NCBI GenBank assembly: GCA_023664605.1
Contig: JAMPFF010000001.1
Location: 291,661-337,613, forward strand
DNA: 45,953 nt
Source: Clostridium sp.
Lineage (GTDB): Bacteria; Bacillota; Clostridia; Lachnospirales; Lachnospiraceae
Reading direction: 5' to 3'
Shown here: positions 6,928-15,009 of the stretch, in pieces
Layout: each line of letters begins with the position of its first letter
How positions within the stretch are numbered: position 1 is the first letter of the stretch
Notes under the pieces: model-generated
The model's input: the letters and a program-made list of their open reading frames with translations, nothing else
What the model was told of the DNA's origin: nothing
Database searches by the model: none
Made by a program: the position numbers and the translations under genes

Positions 6928-7896
6928 ATGGGAACGGATAAATTTGATGTAACCGCGTTAGGGGAATTGTTGATTGATTTTACGGAAAACGGCGTAAGCG
7001 GACAGGGAAATCCGACGTTTGAGGCAAACCCCGGCGGCGCGCCCTGTAACGTTTTGGCGATGCTTACAAAGTTAGGACATAAGACGGCGTTTATTGGGAA
7101 AGTGGGAAAGGATTTTTTTGGAACACAGTTAAAAGACGCGCTGGATGAAGTGGGTATCTGTTCGGATTATCTGCGTATGGATGACGAAATACATACGACG
7201 CTTGCGCTGGTGCATACGCTTTCTGGCGGCGACAGGGATTTTTCGTTTTACCGCAATCCGGGCGCAGACATGATGCTGACGGTAAAAGAAGTGCCGGAAG
7301 AGGTAATCCGCGGTTCGCGTATTTTCCATTTCGGAACGCTTTCCATGACGCATGAGGGTGTGCGTGAAGCGACCAAAAAAGCGCTTACTATTGCAAAAAA
7401 GGCGGGATGTTTAATATCCTTTGACCCGAATCTGCGTTTTCCTCTCTGGAGGAGCGAAGAAGCGGCAAGGGAGCAGGTTTTGTATGGTTTACAATACTGT
7501 GATATCCTGAAAATATCCGATAATGAGATACAATGGCTGACCGGTAAGACGGATTATGCAGAGGGCGTAAAATGGATTCGGGACAGATATCCTGTTACCC
7601 TGATTCTGGTTTCTATGGGAAAAGAGGGGAGTGCGGCATATTACCGGGATGGTATGGTAGAAGCTGCGCCTTTTTTAAGAAAAGATACGATTGAAACGAC
7701 AGGAGCCGGTGATGCGTTCTGCGGCTGCGTGCTGCACTACCTGTTGGAGCATGATATTAATAAACTGACAGAGGAAGATTTGCGGGAAATGCTGTTATTT
7801 GCAAATTGCGCGGCGTCTATAGTCACGACAAAAAAAGGCGCGCTGCGGGTGATGCCGTCTAAGGAGGAAATATTGTCATCCATCCGCCGCTCTTGA
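6928..7896 (+). CDS. scrK: PfkB-family carbohydrate kinase, probable fructokinase
   Basis: A 322-residue ribokinase/PfkB-family sugar kinase. The ATG at 6928 (MGTDKFDVTALGELLIDF) is preferred over an upstream TTG at 6877, because agagagga lies 9 bases before it. Visible signatures are the N-terminal GNPTFEANPGGAPCNV substrate-binding glycines and the C-terminal ETTGAGDAFCG signature with the catalytic Asp. The gene lies 63 bases after the GH32 hydrolase and is followed by a strong terminator, so the two form a short operon. The expected reaction is ATP-dependent phosphorylation of the fructose released by the hydrolase. Confidence 0.88.
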   Translation: MGTDKFDVTALGELLIDFTENGVSGQGNPTFEANPGGAPCNVLAMLTKLGHKTAFIGKVGKDFFGTQLKDALDEVGICSDYLRMDDEIHTTLALVHTLSGGDRDFSFYRNPGADMMLTVKEVPEEVIRGSRIFHFGTLSMTHEGVREATKKALTIAKKAGCLISFDPNLRFPLWRSEEAAREQVLYGLQYCDILKISDNEIQWLTGKTDYAEGVKWIRDRYPVTLILVSMGKEGSAAYYRDGMVEAAPFLRKDTIETTGAGDAFCGCVLHYLLEHDINKLTEEDLREMLLFANCAASIVTTKKGALRVMPSKEEILSSIRRS

Positions 7897-7963
7897 TATT
7901 TATATTGTTTTGTGCTACAATCCTCTTGTTGGCGCGGAGGGTAGAGCATTCGTTGGAAATGTT

Positions 7964-8016
7964 ATGCCGGATAAGGCTGCAGGTTGAAATATCTGCTATC
8001 TTATCCGGCATTTTTT
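7964..8016 (+). terminator. Rho-independent terminator after the fructokinase gene
   Basis: A 12-bp perfect stem (ATGCCGGATAAG at 7964-7975 with CTTATCCGGCAT at 8000-8011) leads into TTTTTT at 8011-8016. It closes the GH32-kinase operon. Confidence 0.85.
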
Positions 8017-8046
8017 GATATATAAATAAATTGAGGGAGAGGAAAA

Positions 8047-9384
8047 ATGGAAAAAACAAGGAATTTTACGGAGGGCGGCGTTTTAAAATCGCTTATCCGG
8101 TTTGCCGTACCGGTATTAGCCGCATTATTTTTACAATCTCTATATGGCGGCGTGGATTTGCTGATTGTAGGGCAGTTTGCCGAAACGGCGGATGTTTCCG
8201 GCGTTGCGACGGGAAGTCTTTTGATGCAGACGGTTACAATGGTTATTACGGGACTGGCGATGGGCGTTACGGTATATGTGGGGCAAAAGATTGGCGAAAA
8301 GAATCAAAAAGAAGCGGGGAAAGCAATCGGAGCGGGGATTGTGCTGTTTTGTTTCTTAGATGCCGTTCTTGCCATTCTCCTTGCCGGTTTTGCGAAAAAT
8401 TTTGCCAGCGCGCTCCACGCGCCGCAGGAAGCATATGAACAGACCTGCCAATACATTATGGTATGCGGGATTGGCATTGTATTTATCGGGCTATATAATT
8501 TACTGGGCGCGGTCTTTCGCGGCATCGGAGACTCTAAAACGCCGCTGCTTACGGTATTTATTGCATGTATTTGCAATATCGCGGGAGATTTACTATTTGT
8601 TGCCGTCATCGGATTAGGAGCGATGGGAGCTGCGCTTGCCACGGTGATGGCGCAGGCGTTCAGCGTTCTTATTTCCTTATTTTTCATTCGGAAAAAGACG
8701 CTGCCTTTCGTGTTTTACAGAGAATATATCCGATTTGATAAAAGGCTTATTTTGCGAGAATTGCGGTTAGGAACGCCGATTGCCTTACAGGAGCTTTTAG
8801 TCGGTATTTCTTTTCTGGTTATCCAGACGGTCGTTAATTCCATAGATGTGTTTGCGTCGGCAGGCGTAGGGGTTGCCGAAAAAGTATGCGGTTTTATTAT
8901 GCTTGTTCCGTCGGCATTTTCCCAGTCAATGTCGGCGTTCGTGGCGCAGAATATCGGCGCGGGGTTAAAAGAGAGGGCGGTAAAAGCCTTGTGGTATGGC
9001 ATCGCCACTTCTTTGTGTGCGGCGGTTGTGATTGGTTCTTTTACTTTCTGGAAAGGAAACCTGCTGGCGGGTATTTTTACGAAAGATGCGGCGGTTATCG
9101 CGCAGGCGCACGCCTATTTGAAAGCGTATGCGATTGACACTCTGTTGACTTCCATATTATTTTGTTACATCGGGTATTATAATGGCTGCGGCAATACGTT
9201 TTTTGTCATGCTGCAAGGCATTGTCGGCGCGTTTGGCGTCAGGATTCCGGTTGTCTTTTTCATGAGTCATTTACCGAATGCGACATTGTTCCATATTGGT
9301 CTGGCGACGCCGGTTTCGTCGGCATGCCAGATTATGTTGTGCGTCTTATTTATGCTATATAAAAATCGCAAAGAAAGAACATAA
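8047..9384 (+). CDS. MATE family efflux transporter
   Basis: A 445-residue polytopic membrane protein of the MATE (multidrug and toxin extrusion) family, with about 12 hydrophobic segments in two related halves. Seen motifs are the N-terminal GGVLKSLIRFAVPVLAALFLQ, then LLIVGQFA, and IGLYNLLGAVFRGIGDSKTP of the first half; the second half repeats the pattern less clearly. It follows a gaggga-type ribosome site. MATE proteins export cationic drugs or metabolites in exchange for sodium or protons; the substrate here is unknown. It is the first of three MATE genes in the window and probably has its own transcript, between the terminators at 7964 and 9513. Confidence 0.9.
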   Translation: MEKTRNFTEGGVLKSLIRFAVPVLAALFLQSLYGGVDLLIVGQFAETADVSGVATGSLLMQTVTMVITGLAMGVTVYVGQKIGEKNQKEAGKAIGAGIVLFCFLDAVLAILLAGFAKNFASALHAPQEAYEQTCQYIMVCGIGIVFIGLYNLLGAVFRGIGDSKTPLLTVFIACICNIAGDLLFVAVIGLGAMGAALATVMAQAFSVLISLFFIRKKTLPFVFYREYIRFDKRLILRELRLGTPIALQELLVGISFLVIQTVVNSIDVFASAGVGVAEKVCGFIMLVPSAFSQSMSAFVAQNIGAGLKERAVKALWYGIATSLCAAVVIGSFTFWKGNLLAGIFTKDAAVIAQAHAYLKAYAIDTLLTSILFCYIGYYNGCGNTFFVMLQGIVGAFGVRIPVVFFMSHLPNATLFHIGLATPVSSACQIMLCVLFMLYKNRKERT

Positions 9385-9512
9385 GAATTATGTTATTCCC
9401 GCGAGCAATGAGGAAAATAGCCATGCTTGCAGAGATGCCTGCATCTCTTGGATATATTGACGAATGCCGCGAGGGTCAAATACCCCGTTCCTTGGGGCGT
9501 TTCAAGATTGAT

Positions 9513-9538
9513 GCCCCGTTGTTTGCGGCGGGGTTTTT
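9513..9538 (+). terminator. Terminator within a palindromic spacer
   Basis: CCCCG/CGGGG closes a hairpin followed by TTTTT (9534-9538). It is the last part of a larger inverted repeat: GGTCAAATACCCCG from 9474 mirrors the end of the element near 9542. A smaller AGAGATG/CATCTCT hairpin lies upstream around 9431-9449. The whole 9385-9542 spacer resembles an intergenic repeat I associate with clostridial genomes, from memory only. Confidence 0.65.
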
Positions 9539-9564
9539 GACTAATATGAAAAATATGGTATGAT
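9537..9564 (+). promoter_or_regulatory. Promoter of the GH28 gene, overlapping the terminator tail
   Basis: TTGACT (9537-9542), a 16-base spacer and TATGAT (9559-9564). The -35 box uses the last bases of the upstream terminator T-run, so termination of the MATE transcript and initiation of the GH28 transcript are packed together. Confidence 0.65.
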
Positions 9565-9611
9565 AGATAGAATAATAATATTACGGACAATAACGGAAAG
9601 AAGGGAAAAAA

Positions 9612-11129
9612 TTGCAAGCTATTACAACAAACGATTCCATTACGGTATTCTGGGATAGACCGGATAATTTACCGGAGGATTTTTATTACCTGATTTTCCT
9701 TGACGGGAAAGAAGCGGGGGAGACGAAAAAGACGCATTATACAATAGACGGTTTGTCTGCGGAAACGGAATATAAGATAGAAGTAAAACTCTGTGAAAAA
9801 ACGGAAAGCGCGGATGTTGGCGGCGAAGGCTGTCTCTTTGCCGAAGCCGTGACGATAAAAACAGCTCGCCCCAAAGCGCGGCTGGATGTTACCAAAGCGC
9901 CGTACTATGCCGTTGGCGACGGACAGACAATGAATACGAAAATGCTGCAAAAGGCGATTGACGACTGCGGTGTGGCGGAAGCTGTCTATCTTCCGGCGGG
10001 CGTTTTTATGACAGGGGCGCTGCGGCTGCATAGCGATATGGAACTGTATTTGGATGAGGGCGCCGTTTTGCAGGGAACGGATAATATCGAGGACTATTTA
10101 CCGAAAATAAAGAGCCGTTTCGAGGGAACGGAGATGGAGTGCTACAGCAGTCTGATAAATCTGGGTGAGTTGGACCATGAAAGCGGTTATAACTGCCAAA
10201 ATGTAGTGATTCGCGGCAAAGGCACGATAGCAAGCGGCGGCGTTACGCTGGCAAAACGGGTGATTGTTTATGAAAGGGAACGCTTGAAAGAATATATGGC
10301 GTCTCTTGGCGATAAAATCCAGGAATGCGAGTCGAAAGACACGATTCCCGGCAGGCTGCGCCCGCGGCTGATTAATATGAGCAATGCAAAAAATGTCGTA
10401 CTGTCTGGTCTTACGCTGAAAAACGGCGCAAGCTGGAATGTACATATGATTTATTCGGACAATATCGTGACGAATGATTGTACGTTTTATTCGGAGGGAG
10501 TCTGGAACGGAGACGGATGGGACCCGGATTCTTCCACGAACTGTACGATTTTTAACTGCCGCTTTTTTACGGAGGATGACTGCGTGGCGATTAAGTCCGG
10601 TAAAAATCCGGAGGGCAATATCATCAATAAACCGTGTAAGCATATCCGTGTTTTTGACTGCGTCAGTTCTTTCGGACACGGCATTATCATCGGCAGTGAA
10701 ATATCGGGCGGCATCGAGGATATCAGGATATGGGACTGCGACGTGAAAGCTTCGCTGTGCGGTATCGAAATCAAGGGAACGAAAAAGCGCGGCGGCTATG
10801 TGCGCGACGTACATATCAGTAATTGCAAAACCTCTAAAATCATGCTGCATTCCGTCGGCTATAATGACGACGGGATTCCGGCCAAGACGCCGCCTGTTTT
10901 TGAAAACTGCCTGTATGAAAATATTGAAATCGGCGGGGAGATTCTGGAGACTGACAGAACGTGGTCGCACGATACGGCAATTACGGTTCACGGCTTTGAC
11001 GTGCCGGGATATGAGGCAAGAAATATTACGTTTCGGAATATTACGATTATTGGCAGAGAGGGAAATAAGGAGCAGCAGTTTTCATTGAAAAACTGTGAGA
11101 ATATTGTGATGGAAAATATCCGGTGCTGA
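9612..11129 (+). CDS. GH28 polygalacturonase-like glycoside hydrolase with N-terminal FN3 domain
   Basis: A 505-residue protein starting at a TTG after GAAAGAAGGG. Residues 1-85 look like a fibronectin type III domain (ITVFWDRPDN..., YTIDGLSAETEYKIEV). A right-handed beta-helix of family GH28 follows, with NGDGWDPDSS (the family's NTDG site), DDCVAIKSG (catalytic Asp pair), SFGHGIIIGSE (GHG) and EIKGTKKRGG (the RIK-like site). No signal peptide is visible, so it probably acts on pectin oligosaccharides inside the cell. The product would be galacturonic acid or a related residue. It is followed by a MATE gene 37 bases downstream in the same direction. The family is clear; exo- versus endo-activity is not. 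Confidence 0.92.
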   Translation: MQAITTNDSITVFWDRPDNLPEDFYYLIFLDGKEAGETKKTHYTIDGLSAETEYKIEVKLCEKTESADVGGEGCLFAEAVTIKTARPKARLDVTKAPYYAVGDGQTMNTKMLQKAIDDCGVAEAVYLPAGVFMTGALRLHSDMELYLDEGAVLQGTDNIEDYLPKIKSRFEGTEMECYSSLINLGELDHESGYNCQNVVIRGKGTIASGGVTLAKRVIVYERERLKEYMASLGDKIQECESKDTIPGRLRPRLINMSNAKNVVLSGLTLKNGASWNVHMIYSDNIVTNDCTFYSEGVWNGDGWDPDSSTNCTIFNCRFFTEDDCVAIKSGKNPEGNIINKPCKHIRVFDCVSSFGHGIIIGSEISGGIEDIRIWDCDVKASLCGIEIKGTKKRGGYVRDVHISNCKTSKIMLHSVGYNDDGIPAKTPPVFENCLYENIEIGGEILETDRTWSHDTAITVHGFDVPGYEARNITFRNITIIGREGNKEQQFSLKNCENIVMENIRC

Positions 11130-11166
11130 TTGGAGAAAGCGGGTTATCTGCGGGAGGAATAAAGAT

Positions 11167-12543
11167 ATGGAATTTTTGAAAAAATTTATCGAACCGGTGG
11201 ACATGACGGAGGGAACGCCATGGAAAAAGATAGTATTGTTTGCGGTGCCGATGTTAGTAGGAAACATTGCGCAGCAGCTTTATAATACGGTGGACAGCGT
11301 GGTCGTTGGAAACTATGTCGGGGATAATGCGCTGGCGGCGGTAGGAAGCGCGGGACCGATTTTGAATCTCTTGATTGTACTGTTCGTGGGTATCAGTGTG
11401 GGAGCCGGTATCATGGTATCGCAGTATTTCGGCGCAAAGGAGCGTGAAAAGTTATCTATTACGGTCGGCAACTGTATCACGCTGACAGCAATCGCAACTT
11501 TATTCGTTATGGTGGTGGCGTCGTTAGTGGCAAGACCGTTACTGGAACTGTTAGATACGCCGGAGTCCATTATTGACTGGTGTCATTCCTATTTGCTTAT
11601 TTTATTTATCGGTTCGGTGGGGCTGGCGTACTATAATATTTTAGGCGGCATCCTAAGGGGATTGGGGGATTCCGTGTCGGCGCTGGTATATCTTTTGATA
11701 TCCACCGCGATTAATATTGTGCTGGATTTGGTGTTTGTAGCCGGGCTGGGGATGGGCGTCAACGGCGTGGCGCTTGCTACGGTGATTGCACAGGCGGTTT
11801 CCGCGCTGCTTTGTCTGTTCCGCCTGATGAGGATGAAAGAATTATTTGATATCAAACCGTGTTATATGAAGCTAAAGGGCAAATATACAAAGCAGGTTAT
11901 TCAATTAGGGCTGCCCTCCGGAATTACGCAGGCCATTTTTTCCATGGCAATGATTGTTGTGCAGTCTTTGACAAACAGTTTCGGAGAAATGTTTATTGCC
12001 GCCAACGTCATTGTCATGCGTGTGGACGGCTTTGCCATGATGCCGAATTTTTCTTTCGGAACGGCGATGACGACCTATGCCGGACAGAATGTTGGCGCAA
12101 GGCATCTTGACAGGGTGGATAAAGGAGCCAAACAGGGTACTTGGATAGCGATAGCGGTTTCCACGGTCATTACTTCTTTAATCCTGATTTTCGGAAAAGC
12201 GTTGATGGGCATCTTTACCAATACGCCGGAATTAGTGGAACTAAGCCGGGATATGATGGGGATTCTTGCCGTAGGTTATATCGCAATGGCGGTAACGCAG
12301 AGCCTTTCCGGTGTGATGCGCGGTGCGGGCGATACGATGACGCCGATGTGGATTTCCATTGCTACGACCATTTTTATCCGCGTGCCGATTGCATACGGCA
12401 TCTCATTCTTGACGAGAACGCCCGAGCTGCCTAACGGACGGCAGGAATGTATCTTTATCTCGCTTCTTTCTTCATGGCTGATAGGCGCGCTGATTACGTT
12501 TATCTTCTATAAAAGAGGAAAGTGGAAAGAGAAAGCGGTGTAA
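11167..12543 (+). CDS. MATE family efflux transporter
   Basis: A 458-residue MATE-family exporter with about 12 membrane segments. It shows the family-typical FAVPMLVGNIAQQLYNTVDSV opening (positions about 24-44), VVGNYVGDNALAAVG, and YNILGGILRGLGDSVSAL in the first half. A gaggaat ribosome site lies before the ATG. It sits 37 bases after the GH28 gene and could be cotranscribed with it. Its TAA stop is followed immediately (12544) by the first hairpin of a structured leader repeat, with no separate terminator. It resembles the 26709 product more than the 8047 product in its opening segment, but no quantitative comparison was made. Confidence 0.9.
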   Translation: MEFLKKFIEPVDMTEGTPWKKIVLFAVPMLVGNIAQQLYNTVDSVVVGNYVGDNALAAVGSAGPILNLLIVLFVGISVGAGIMVSQYFGAKEREKLSITVGNCITLTAIATLFVMVVASLVARPLLELLDTPESIIDWCHSYLLILFIGSVGLAYYNILGGILRGLGDSVSALVYLLISTAINIVLDLVFVAGLGMGVNGVALATVIAQAVSALLCLFRLMRMKELFDIKPCYMKLKGKYTKQVIQLGLPSGITQAIFSMAMIVVQSLTNSFGEMFIAANVIVMRVDGFAMMPNFSFGTAMTTYAGQNVGARHLDRVDKGAKQGTWIAIAVSTVITSLILIFGKALMGIFTNTPELVELSRDMMGILAVGYIAMAVTQSLSGVMRGAGDTMTPMWISIATTIFIRVPIAYGISFLTRTPELPNGRQECIFISLLSSWLIGALITFIFYKRGKWKEKAV

Positions 12544-12680
12544 GGTTGAAAAAAATCTCTGATGAGCATTTTTTTCAACCTGGAATTTGTGCAGAAACGT
12601 CACAAATTCCCCTGATTGCAGAGCAGAATCCCCGATTCTGCTCGCATCCTCAGCGTAAAACGCTTCGGAATGGAGGAAAA
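12544..12680 (+). repeat. Structured leader repeat, copy 1
   Basis: The segment directly follows the MATE stop and ends with the ribosome site of the next gene. Four hairpins are visible in order: GGTTGAAAAAAA/TTTTTTTCAACC; GGAATTTGTG/CACAAATTCC (10 bp); GAGCAGAATC/GATTCTGCTC (10 bp, 3-base loop); AGCGT/ACGCT. Then TGGAGGAAAA precedes the GTG. The last 67 bases match copy 2 (14855-15009) with two differences, and the first two hairpins also match closely. A shorter relative lies at 1989-2058. Confidence 0.8.
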
Positions 12681-13922
12681 GTGATAACTGAGTTGAAAAT
12701 AATTCTCTTGTTGTCTGCTGCAATCGGAACAGGCGTGGTATTATATCCGACGGGGTATGGCAGCTATTTTGTATCAGAATCGGACGATACTTCGGAGATA
12801 GCGCCGCAGCTTCCCGACTCAGGCGGACAGCTTGCGGATTTCGTGCCGGATGGATGGGAACTGTTAGATAGCGTGGAACTGGATTTTAATGAGGACGGAC
12901 TGTCTGACTATGTAGGCGTGCTGGAACATATCAGGATAGATACGGAAGAGCATTCAGATTATCAGGATTATGAATATCCCCGTATTTTGTTTGCCATAGC
13001 GGGTGAGACAGCAGAGAAGTATCGTCTGGATTTTCAGAATAGCAACCTGATACGCACGGCATATGAAGGCGGCGTTCATGGAGACCCGTATCAACCATTG
13101 ACTGCGGAGAAAACAGCTTTTACCACATCCGCTTATGGCGGCAGTGCGTGGAGATGGTCGGATATATATACCTATACTTATCGTGAGGGCGTCTGGCGGC
13201 TTACTTTATCGGAACATACTTACGGATATCATGAATATATAACGGATTATAGCATGGATGATTGGGAGAAAGGTGTGGGAATCCGAAAAAAGAGAAGTGA
13301 TTCTTGGGAGGCAATGCAAGATGGGGAGTCAACGGAATATGATGTGGTATACGAGGTATCTTTGGATGAACCGATGACATTGCAACAGGCGGGAATGCGC
13401 AATAGTACGCGTGCGGCAGATCGCGTGATGGATTGGGGAGTGGAAGAAATCAGAGTGGCAGAGGACGTGGGGCTTTCGGAGAATATGGTAAGACTTCCGG
13501 AGACTAAAGGATATGTGGATTATACCGATGAAAACTGCGAACTTTATATGTTTGATACCGATTCGGATACGGATGTCTATTATCTTGCCATGTATTCCTG
13601 GCAGGATAAAGTATTGTCAGTGCCGGTGCAAGAAGAGACACAAATAAAATCGCCAAGCGTTTACAAAGGAAAAATCTACTATTCTGCTAATACGGAAGAT
13701 GGAGCCGGAATTTATAGAATAGAACCTGACGGAACCGGAAAAGAAATGATTTTTGCATACCATTGTCCGAAAGACGAAATTCCATGGAGCTGGATATATA
13801 TATTTGAAATCAGTGGGGATGAGATTATTGCGGAAGTATTTGTAGGAGGCGGACAACCTGATTTCATCTACCGGATGAATATTGATGGGAGTGAGTGTAA
13901 GGAGATAGGGCGGATACCGTGA
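12681..13922 (+). CDS. Membrane-anchored or secreted hypothetical protein
   Basis: About 413 residues from the GTG at 12681, which I choose because the conserved leader ends in GGAGG 4 bases before it; a longer in-frame reading back to 12522 would run through the leader repeat. The N-terminal ELKIILLLSAAIGTGVVLY is a signal anchor or signal peptide without a lipobox Cys. Residues about 55-75 hold an acidic loop (DFNEDGLSDY). The C-terminal 150 residues show strand repeats such as KGKIYYSANTEDGAGIYRI and DFIYRMNIDGSECKEI, similar to DUF5050-type beta-propeller blades. It probably faces outside the membrane. The PIN-like gene starts within its stop codon (GTGA), so the two are coupled. Confidence 0.75.
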   Translation: MITELKIILLLSAAIGTGVVLYPTGYGSYFVSESDDTSEIAPQLPDSGGQLADFVPDGWELLDSVELDFNEDGLSDYVGVLEHIRIDTEEHSDYQDYEYPRILFAIAGETAEKYRLDFQNSNLIRTAYEGGVHGDPYQPLTAEKTAFTTSAYGGSAWRWSDIYTYTYREGVWRLTLSEHTYGYHEYITDYSMDDWEKGVGIRKKRSDSWEAMQDGESTEYDVVYEVSLDEPMTLQQAGMRNSTRAADRVMDWGVEEIRVAEDVGLSENMVRLPETKGYVDYTDENCELYMFDTDSDTDVYYLAMYSWQDKVLSVPVQEETQIKSPSVYKGKIYYSANTEDGAGIYRIEPDGTGKEMIFAYHCPKDEIPWSWIYIFEISGDEIIAEVFVGGGQPDFIYRMNIDGSECKEIGRIP

Positions 13923-14368
13923 GAATAAAGAGAAAAGTGGTAAAACCCGAGTATTGTTATAACAGACCATTTGACGACCGGACACAGGAGAGGATTTATT
14001 TGGAAAGTGAGGCTATTTTAACAGTTCTGAAAATGGGCCAGATGAAAAAGATTATCGTTGCAGGAAGCGAAATTCTGGATTTGGAAATCAATCGTATGCA
14101 AGATGAAAATAAAAAACAGAGAGTATTAGATTTATATAAGGTGGCTGGTATACATATACCATACACAGAAATGATTAGAAAGCGTTCTGCAGATATCATG
14201 TCAATTTCAAAGATACGCACATTTGACAGCCTTCACATTGCGGCGGCAGAGGAAGCTGATGCAGACGTACTTTTGACAACTGATGATAAATTTGAAAAAA
14301 TGGCGGAGAAACTGGAATTGAAAATAAGGGTAATGAATCCCCTTAGATTTGCATGGGAGGTAATTTAA
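13919..14368 (+). CDS. PIN-domain protein lacking the usual first Asp
   Basis: A 149-residue PIN-like protein. Its GTG start overlaps the preceding stop (GTGA). After residue 12 it follows a PIN subfamily well: CYNRPFDDRTQERIYLE, then ILDLEINRM, and the late acidic segment FDSLHIAAAEEADADVLLTTDD. The first strand, normally ending in a catalytic Asp (pattern YLDTCCYNRP in relatives I remember), reads VVKPEYCYNRP here, so the first metal-binding Asp is replaced. The N-terminal 11 residues look like they come from a junction with the upstream gene. It may be an inactivated toxin or rely on the neighbouring Glu. The small partner gene follows directly. Confidence 0.75.
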   Translation: MRIKRKVVKPEYCYNRPFDDRTQERIYLESEAILTVLKMGQMKKIIVAGSEILDLEINRMQDENKKQRVLDLYKVAGIHIPYTEMIRKRSADIMSISKIRTFDSLHIAAAEEADADVLLTTDDKFEKMAEKLELKIRVMNPLRFAWEVI

Positions 14369-14563
14369 ATGTTGAATGTTAATTTGAGCAATCCGATAGA
14401 GATAAGAAATGCAGGTGTGAAAGCATTACAGGAGGCATTAGGACCTGTAGGAATGGTAAAATTTATGCAGCAGTATGATATGGGATATGGAGATTATACA
14501 AGGGAAAAACAGGAACAGCCGGACATTAGCCTGGATGAGGTTGATATGTTGTTGAGAAAATAA
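14369..14563 (+). CDS. Small partner protein of the PIN gene (putative antitoxin)
   Basis: A 64-residue protein whose ATG directly abuts the PIN gene stop. The core ALQEALGPVGMVKFMQQYD, followed by MGYGDYTREK and ending in SLDEVDMLLRK, is a small protein type I recall next to PIN genes in Firmicutes. It shows no obvious DNA-binding fold. The order toxin-then-partner is the reverse of the Phd/PIN pair at 4.5-5.2 kb. It is probably the antitoxin, but this rests on position and recollection. A terminator follows at 14618. Confidence 0.7.
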   Translation: MLNVNLSNPIEIRNAGVKALQEALGPVGMVKFMQQYDMGYGDYTREKQEQPDISLDEVDMLLRK

Positions 14564-14617
14564 TTATTACTTTAGGATATTGTTGGTATAAGAGAGCTAA
14601 AAAGCTAGACAACAAAA

Positions 14618-14656
14618 CCCCCAAAACCGCATTTTTGCAGTTCTGGGGGCTTTTTT
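14618..14656 (+). terminator. Rho-independent terminator after the PIN/partner genes
   Basis: CCCCCAAAACCGC pairs with GCAGTTCTGGGGG across a short T-rich loop and is followed by CTTTTTTA. It ends the transcript that reads from the MATE or leader region through 14563. Confidence 0.8.
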
Positions 14657-14791
14657 AGGGGAGGATAAGTATTTCCTTATCTTTTGACTAATATCATTGT
14701 TGCCGGATATAGAAATATTATTCATAATTTTTTGGTTTTTTTAGAAAAAATATAAAATGATATAAAATTTTACAAGAATTAGTTAAGGATA

Positions 14792-14820
14792 TTTACTTTT
14801 GACACAAAATGTTGTATACT
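14792..14820 (+). promoter_or_regulatory. Possible promoter of the SEC-C to thrS operon
   Basis: TATACT (14815-14820) is a good -10 box. The 17-base spacing points to TTTACT (14792-14797) as a weak -35 box; the nearer TTGACA at 14799 is only 10 bases away and does not fit. The surrounding 14657-14800 is very AT-rich, which could act as an UP element. This lies between the terminator at 14618 and the structured leader at 14855. Confidence 0.4.
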
Positions 14821-14854
14821 AACAAGGTATGATTATAGAAAAAGGTGGTTATAA

Positions 14855-15009
14855 GATTGAAAAAAATCTCTGATGAGCATTTTATTCAATAGACTGAACA
14901 AGTTCAGTCGGAATTTGTGTAGAAGCGTCACAAATTCCTCTGATTGCAGAGCAGAATTCCCGATTCTGCTCACATCCTCAGCGTAAAACGCTTCGGAATG
15001 GAGGAAAAG
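14855..15009 (+). repeat. Structured leader repeat, copy 2
   Basis: It has the same hairpin series as copy 1 (12544-12680), with an extra inserted hairpin GACTGAAC/GTTCAGTC at 14892-14909 (18 bases). The GAGCAGAAT hairpin keeps pairing through one G-U pair. The end is identical in layout: AGCGT/ACGCT hairpin, then TGGAGGAAAAG and the ATG at 15010. An AAAGGTGG ribosome site before a TTG (14857) could also drive an 11-codon leader peptide ending at TAG. The gap 14564-15009 therefore holds a terminator, a promoter region and this leader. Confidence 0.8.

Noticed and set aside
10098-10991. Long open reading frame (297 codons) on the minus strand
   Set aside because: It lies entirely antisense to the well-supported GH28 gene, has no ribosome site and an Arg/Ile/Val-rich composition typical of a reverse-frame shadow.
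12472-12723. Minus-strand open frame through the structured leader repeat (SEAFYAEDASRIGDSAL...)
   Set aside because: Both copies of the repeat stay open in this frame, but the differences between them change residues and preserve hairpin pairing, so RNA structure and not coding explains the conservation.
14799-14820. TTGACA followed by TATACT as a promoter
   Set aside because: The spacing is 10 bases, far from the 16-18 needed; the weaker TTTACT with 17-base spacing was kept instead at low confidence.
14857-14892. Eleven-codon leader peptide in copy 2 (TTG start, MKKISDEHFIQ)
   Set aside because: A ribosome-site-like AAAGGTGG is present, but copy 1 has no stop at the same place, so a conserved leader peptide is not supported.
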